Source of the DNA: an uncultured Bacteroidales bacterium
Lineage (GTDB): Bacteria > Bacteroidota > Bacteroidia > Bacteroidales > Bacteroidaceae
Assembly (NCBI GenBank): GCA_945871755.1
Contig: CAMBWV010000007.1
Span: 1 to 11,415, forward strand
Length of the DNA stretch: 11,415 nucleotides
Reading direction: 5' to 3'
The translations under genes were made by a program, and so were the position numbers. Shown in pieces: positions 8,479-11,415 of this stretch. The notes beneath the pieces were generated by a model. It saw only the letters and a list, made by a program, of their open reading frames with translations. It was not told the DNA's origin and did no database searches. The number at the start of each line of letters is the position of its first letter. Position 1 is the first letter of the stretch.

Positions 8479-10512
8479 CTACTCTTCCTCTTTGCGCTGC
8501 GGTTTCAAGAGTAAGTTGCCTTGCTCGTCGAACAGACCATAGGTCGTACGCAACACGCGGAACTCTGTGCGACGGTTGAGAGCATTGCAAACTTCCTGCT
8601 GGTCTTCAGGGAGAGCCATGATATAGGGGATGGTGAGGGTGTCGCCTTCATGGAGGAAGGGGTGGGTCTCGGTGAGTTTCTTGTTGACAATCTTCGGAAC
8701 TGTCTCGCCGTATCCCTTTGCCTCGAGGCGCTCTGCTTCAATGCCGTGCTCGGTGAGATAGCGTACCACACTTTCAGCGCGTCGTTGCGACAGGCGGAGG
8801 TTGTAGTCATCGTTGCCGCGGTAGTCGCAGTGGGCTGCTAATTCGATGGTGATGTTTGGATTTTCCTTCAGCATGGTCGTTAGACGGTCCAATGCCGCCG
8901 TTGATTCGGGCGTCAGGTCAGCCTTATCATATTCGTAAAATACGTTGCGCACCAGTACGGGGATATTGATGCTGGGCAGGGGAAATTGCAGGACGTGCTG
9001 GTGTTCCACTTCCAACGAATCGGCATGTAGAGTGTTGCGGAAATTGAGGTAACCCTTGCAGGTGGCCAGCAGGAGATAATCTACGCCAGGTGTGACTGCC
9101 ATTTCGAACGAACCGTCAGATTTCACCGATAGTTTCTCGTTCGTACCATCGTTGCCCACGATATACACCAAGGCTTCTGGTAACTCATATCCGTCCTGTT
9201 CATATACCCATCCCTTGACGGTTTGAAGCACTTCGGGATAGGAGAAGGAGTAAATCTTGTCCCAGCCTCGGCCACCCGTACTGCGGTTAGAGGAGAAGTA
9301 GCCGCGGTTGTGCCATCCTTCAAACGTGATGCCGAAGTCGTCGGCTGAGGAATTCATCGGCGCAGGCAGGTGAACCACCGTCCAATGGTCGGTGATGGTA
9401 TCCTGCTTTGCACGATACAGGTCAAGTCCACCCAAAGACGGCGTTCGCCCATCTGATGCAAAATAGAGTTCACCGCTGGGGCGGAAAGCAGGGAAACACT
9501 CATTGCCCTCCGTGTTGATTTCTGGTCCTAGATTCTCGATGCTTCCCACACCATGTGCGTCCATTCTGGCGCGCCACAAGTCCGTGCCACCATAGCCGCC
9601 AGGCATATCCGAGGTGAAATATAGCCAACGACCATCGGGCGACGGGGCAGGATGTGCATAACTAGAGAGCGTATCGGCCGTAATCTTCAAAGCAGCAGGC
9701 TTGTTCCAACCTGCGTCTGCGCGTTGCGAAGTCCAAATCTCCGCCATACGCGGATATTGTGGGTCGGTTCGGCAGACGGTAAGGTACATGGTCTTGCCAT
9801 CGGGCGAGAAGGCGGTTGCACCTTCGTCATTCTCGGTGTTCAGTCCTCCCTCCACAGGCTCGGGCGATTTCCACTTGCCCTTCTCATCCTTGCGTACCAT
9901 ATAGATGTCGCCGGGTTTCATACCTGTGATGCCGCTTAAGTCGCTTCCGGTCACGGCCGGACGAGTCGTGGAGAAATAAAGCATGGTGGCTTCATCGCCA
10001 TTATAGGCAGGCGCATAGTCGCTGCGGCTACCGCTGAACATGGACTCAATCTTCACCGTATAAGCAGAGCCGCGTTCTTTGATTGCAATGGCCTCGTTCA
10101 GGGATTGCAATATCCGGCGAGCGCGCTCATCGTTCGGAAAACTATCTAGGTAGGTCTGGTATGCCTTCTCCGCTCCTCGATAATCACCTTGCATTCGCAG
10201 CATTTCACCGATATAAAACTGCGTCAACGTATCATTCATGCCATATCGGGCGGCATTGCGAAAAGCACCAAGCGCCCGTGCAGTATTACCATAGCGACGG
10301 AAAGCCTCTCCCATCTTGTAGGCCACTTCACCTCTGCGCTTGCGATCGGTAGGGGCAATGCGCGAATACCCTTTCTTGTATTGTGCTGCGGCTTCGCAGT
10401 ATTCCCCAATAGCCATAGCAGCATCGCCCCGCTTGAGGCTTCGTTCGGGGGAACCGCAGGCGGAGAGCAATAAAAGGGTGAGAAGAAGAATATATAGTTG
10501 GTTGGGCTTCAT
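8479..10512 (-). CDS. porE: PorE-like lipoprotein (TPR, beta-propeller, CRD-like, OmpA_C) of type IX secretion
   Basis: Predicted periplasmic, membrane-anchored lipoprotein that ties the type IX secretion machinery to peptidoglycan. The 677-aa product begins with a lipoprotein signal (LLLLSAC, lipidated Cys19). Then come TPR-type helices (about 25-140), a PD40/WD40-like beta-propeller (about 155-425, with repeats such as AFSPDGKTMYLT, PSPDGRWLYFTSD and AFRPSGELYFASDG), a carboxypeptidase-regulatory-like beta domain (about 430-510, VKGWVYEQDGYELPEALVYI), and an OmpA C-terminal domain (about 520-655). The OmpA domain keeps the peptidoglycan-binding Asp563 (HCDYRG) and Arg578 (NLRLSQRRAESV). This four-domain order and length match P. 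gingivalis PorE (PG1058). Other OmpA/PD40 lipoproteins of Bacteroidota share parts of this layout, so the symbol is likely rather than certain. No other secretion-system gene is next to it. It is transcribed away from nagA. Confidence 0.8.
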   Translation of the reverse strand: MKPNQLYILLLTLLLLSACGSPERSLKRGDAAMAIGEYCEAAAQYKKGYSRIAPTDRKRRGEVAYKMGEAFRRYGNTARALGAFRNAARYGMNDTLTQFYIGEMLRMQGDYRGAEKAYQTYLDSFPNDERARRILQSLNEAIAIKERGSAYTVKIESMFSGSRSDYAPAYNGDEATMLYFSTTRPAVTGSDLSGITGMKPGDIYMVRKDEKGKWKSPEPVEGGLNTENDEGATAFSPDGKTMYLTVCRTDPQYPRMAEIWTSQRADAGWNKPAALKITADTLSSYAHPAPSPDGRWLYFTSDMPGGYGGTDLWRARMDAHGVGSIENLGPEINTEGNECFPAFRPSGELYFASDGRTPSLGGLDLYRAKQDTITDHWTVVHLPAPMNSSADDFGITFEGWHNRGYFSSNRSTGGRGWDKIYSFSYPEVLQTVKGWVYEQDGYELPEALVYIVGNDGTNEKLSVKSDGSFEMAVTPGVDYLLLATCKGYLNFRNTLHADSLEVEHQHVLQFPLPSINIPVLVRNVFYEYDKADLTPESTAALDRLTTMLKENPNITIELAAHCDYRGNDDYNLRLSQRRAESVVRYLTEHGIEAERLEAKGYGETVPKIVNKKLTETHPFLHEGDTLTIPYIMALPEDQQEVCNALNRRTEFRVLRTTYGLFDEQGNLLLKPQRKEEE

Positions 10513-10604
10513 GTTGCAATGCTTTTGACGATTGGCGCTTTGGGAAATAGGTTGCGCTTGAGATGATGGATATTGAAGGTGCTAGTTGGCCAAAATGCGA
10601 AAAA

Positions 10605-10630
10605 TACCCATCACGATAGGGTAGGACCCT
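10605..10630 (-). promoter_or_regulatory. Two mutually exclusive small hairpins in the porE leader
   Basis: TACCC (10605-10609) pairs with GGGTA (10619-10623), while AGGGT (10618-10622) pairs perfectly with ACCCT (10626-10630) around a 3-nt loop. Both use the same GGGT, so only one can form. If porE is transcribed from the box at 10642-10649, both lie close to the 5' end of its mRNA. No function is established. Confidence 0.25.
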
Positions 10631-10641
10631 TTCTAAGAATG

Positions 10642-10649
10642 CAAAAATA
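10642..10649 (-). promoter_or_regulatory. Candidate -7 box of the porE promoter
   Basis: Reads TATTTTTG on the minus strand, a full match to the Bacteroidota TAnnTTTG consensus. I see no good -33 TTTG at the expected distance, so it may be weak or activator-dependent. Predicted leader about 125 nt. Confidence 0.45.
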
Positions 10650-10671
10650 CGAATAAAACTTTATGTCCATC

Positions 10672-10701
10672 CTTGTATATCGTAAAAAATACCTACATTT
10701 G
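10672..10701 (+). promoter_or_regulatory. Candidate nagA promoter
   Basis: The -7 box TACATTTG (10694-10701) matches TAnnTTTG fully. The -33 candidate is CTTG (10672-10675) with an 18-nt spacer, slightly shorter than usual. The predicted start near 10706-10708 gives a leader of about 130 nt before the ATG at 10839. The leader is pyrimidine-rich and shows no clear riboswitch. Confidence 0.55.
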
Positions 10702-10838
10702 CCCTTAGAAAGCCTATTTCTTCCCCGTTTTAGTCTTCCATTTCGGTTACTAAGTGCTGGGACAACGAAATAATCAAGGTTTCTGTTCTTTCCCCTTCCT
10801 TCGCTAATACCTATCAAACAAACATTTCATTCAATACT

Positions 10839-11415
10839 ATGCTTAAACAAATTTTTAATGGTCAAATCCTGACTCCTGCTGGATGGCTGGAGCATGGAAG
10901 TGTACTGGTAGAAGGCAACAAGATTGTCCAAGTTCTCAACACCGAACTGCCGCTTGCTGATGCAGAACTCATTGATGCCAAGGGTGCATATATCGTTCCT
11001 GGAGGTATCGAGGTGCACGTGCATGGTGGCGGTGGCCGCGATTTTATGGAATGTACCGAAGAGGCCTTCCGCACTGCCGTAGAAACGCATATCCAATATG
11101 GTACCACAGCCATTTATCCCACCCTTAGCACCTACACGGTTGAGGGTTACGAGAAGGCTATTGCTACTGCTAAGAAGATGATGGCTGAGCCCGATAGCCC
11201 CATCATGGGGTTGCACTTCGAGGGCCCATATTTCTCCAAGAAGATGGCGGGTGCTCAGCGCCCTGAATGGATTACTGATCCTATTCCCGAAGATTATAAC
11301 CGTTTGCTCAAGTCTGGTGTCGTAAAGCGTTGGGATATAGCGCCCGAGCTCCCTGGTGCAAAAGAATTTATTCAGGCTTGCTGTGCCCATGGTTGCAAAC
11401 CCTGTATCGGCCACA
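10839..11415 (+). CDS. nagA: N-acetylglucosamine-6-phosphate deacetylase, 5' part (cut by the window edge)
   Basis: Removes the acetyl group from GlcNAc-6-phosphate to give glucosamine-6-phosphate and acetate, in amino-sugar use and cell-wall recycling in the cytoplasm. The reading frame is open from the ATG at 10839 to the window end (192 codons visible; family proteins are about 380-400 aa). It shows the N-terminal small beta-domain (LKQIFNGQILTPAGW, VLVEGNKIVQVL), the metal-binding HVH of the amidohydrolase barrel (PGGIEVHVHGGGGRDFM, His60 and His62), GTTAIYPTLSTY, and GLHFEGPYFSKKMAGAQ with the metal-ligand Glu128. It ends at CIGH, whose His192 probably corresponds to the next metal ligand. 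It is the only plus-strand gene and is divergent from porE across a 326-bp gap. The catalytic Asp lies beyond the window. Confidence 0.93.
   Translation, partial: MLKQIFNGQILTPAGWLEHGSVLVEGNKIVQVLNTELPLADAELIDAKGAYIVPGGIEVHVHGGGGRDFMECTEEAFRTAVETHIQYGTTAIYPTLSTYTVEGYEKAIATAKKMMAEPDSPIMGLHFEGPYFSKKMAGAQRPEWITDPIPEDYNRLLKSGVVKRWDIAPELPGAKEFIQACCAHGCKPCIGH

Larger units (their letters stand above)
10629..10712. repeat. 9-bp inverted repeat CTTTCTAAG/CTTAGAAAG around the divergent promoters
   Basis: Arms at 10629-10637 and 10704-10712 are perfect reverse complements, separated by 66 bp. Each arm lies just downstream of one -7 box: 2 nt after the nagA box and 4 nt after the porE box. This places it over the expected transcription start on both sides. 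Confidence 0.7.

Noticed and set aside
8342..8590. Small open frames on both strands at the porE 3' end
   Set aside because: They run across the repeat array edge into porE in other frames, with no recognisable product or start signal.
10827..11414. 195-aa open frame on the minus strand at the right edge
   Set aside because: It lies opposite the nagA frame, whose protein has clear family motifs and metal ligands. The minus-strand product has no recognisable features.

Overview
The window looks like a chromosomal segment of a Bacteroidales bacterium (phylum Bacteroidota, of the Prevotella/Porphyromonas kind). The evidence is a methionine synthase that ends after its B12 domain, an OmpA/TPR/beta-propeller lipoprotein with the layout of the type IX secretion protein PorE, a DbpA-like helicase with atypical motifs, start codons without clear Shine-Dalgarno sequences, and candidate promoters of the Bacteroidota TTTG/TAnnTTTG type. 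The species cannot be named from this sequence. The content is mostly housekeeping and cell envelope; I see no mobile element, phage, CRISPR array, rRNA or tRNA.

Layout, left to right. Seven of the eight genes are on the minus strand, so transcription runs from right to left. At 91-1407 lies a secreted GH5 beta-mannanase. Next is metH (1484-4231), whose transcript ends at a strong hairpin terminator (1445-1475) in the short gap before the mannanase. Upstream of metH is a compact set with spacings of about 20 nt, a DbpA-like RNA helicase (5381-6724), a DMP19/DUF4375 protein (4848-5360) and smpB (4355-4828), probably co-transcribed from a promoter just before the helicase. An NhaC-type Na+/H+ antiporter lies at 6787-8064. 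A 414-bp gap follows, holding four tandem 22-bp units with internal dyad symmetry (8271-8358). A 677-aa PorE-like lipoprotein lies at 8479-10512. The only plus-strand gene, nagA, starts at 10839 and runs off the right edge.

The genes do not form one pathway. The helicase and SmpB both act on RNA or the ribosome (ribosome assembly or RNA remodelling, and rescue of stalled ribosomes), which gives the DUF4375 protein between them a tentative context. MetH makes methionine but lacks the reactivation domain, so a partner must be encoded elsewhere. PorE implies a type IX secretion system elsewhere in the genome. NagA feeds amino-sugar catabolism and cell-wall recycling.

The most interesting non-coding structures are three. 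The first is the 22-bp array between porE and nhaC. The second is the porE/nagA divergent promoter region, where two Bacteroidota-type -7 boxes sit nearly symmetrically and each is followed by the same 9-mer, CTTAGAAAG. The third is a small family of palindromic extragenic elements that recurs on both sides of the metH-mannanase block.
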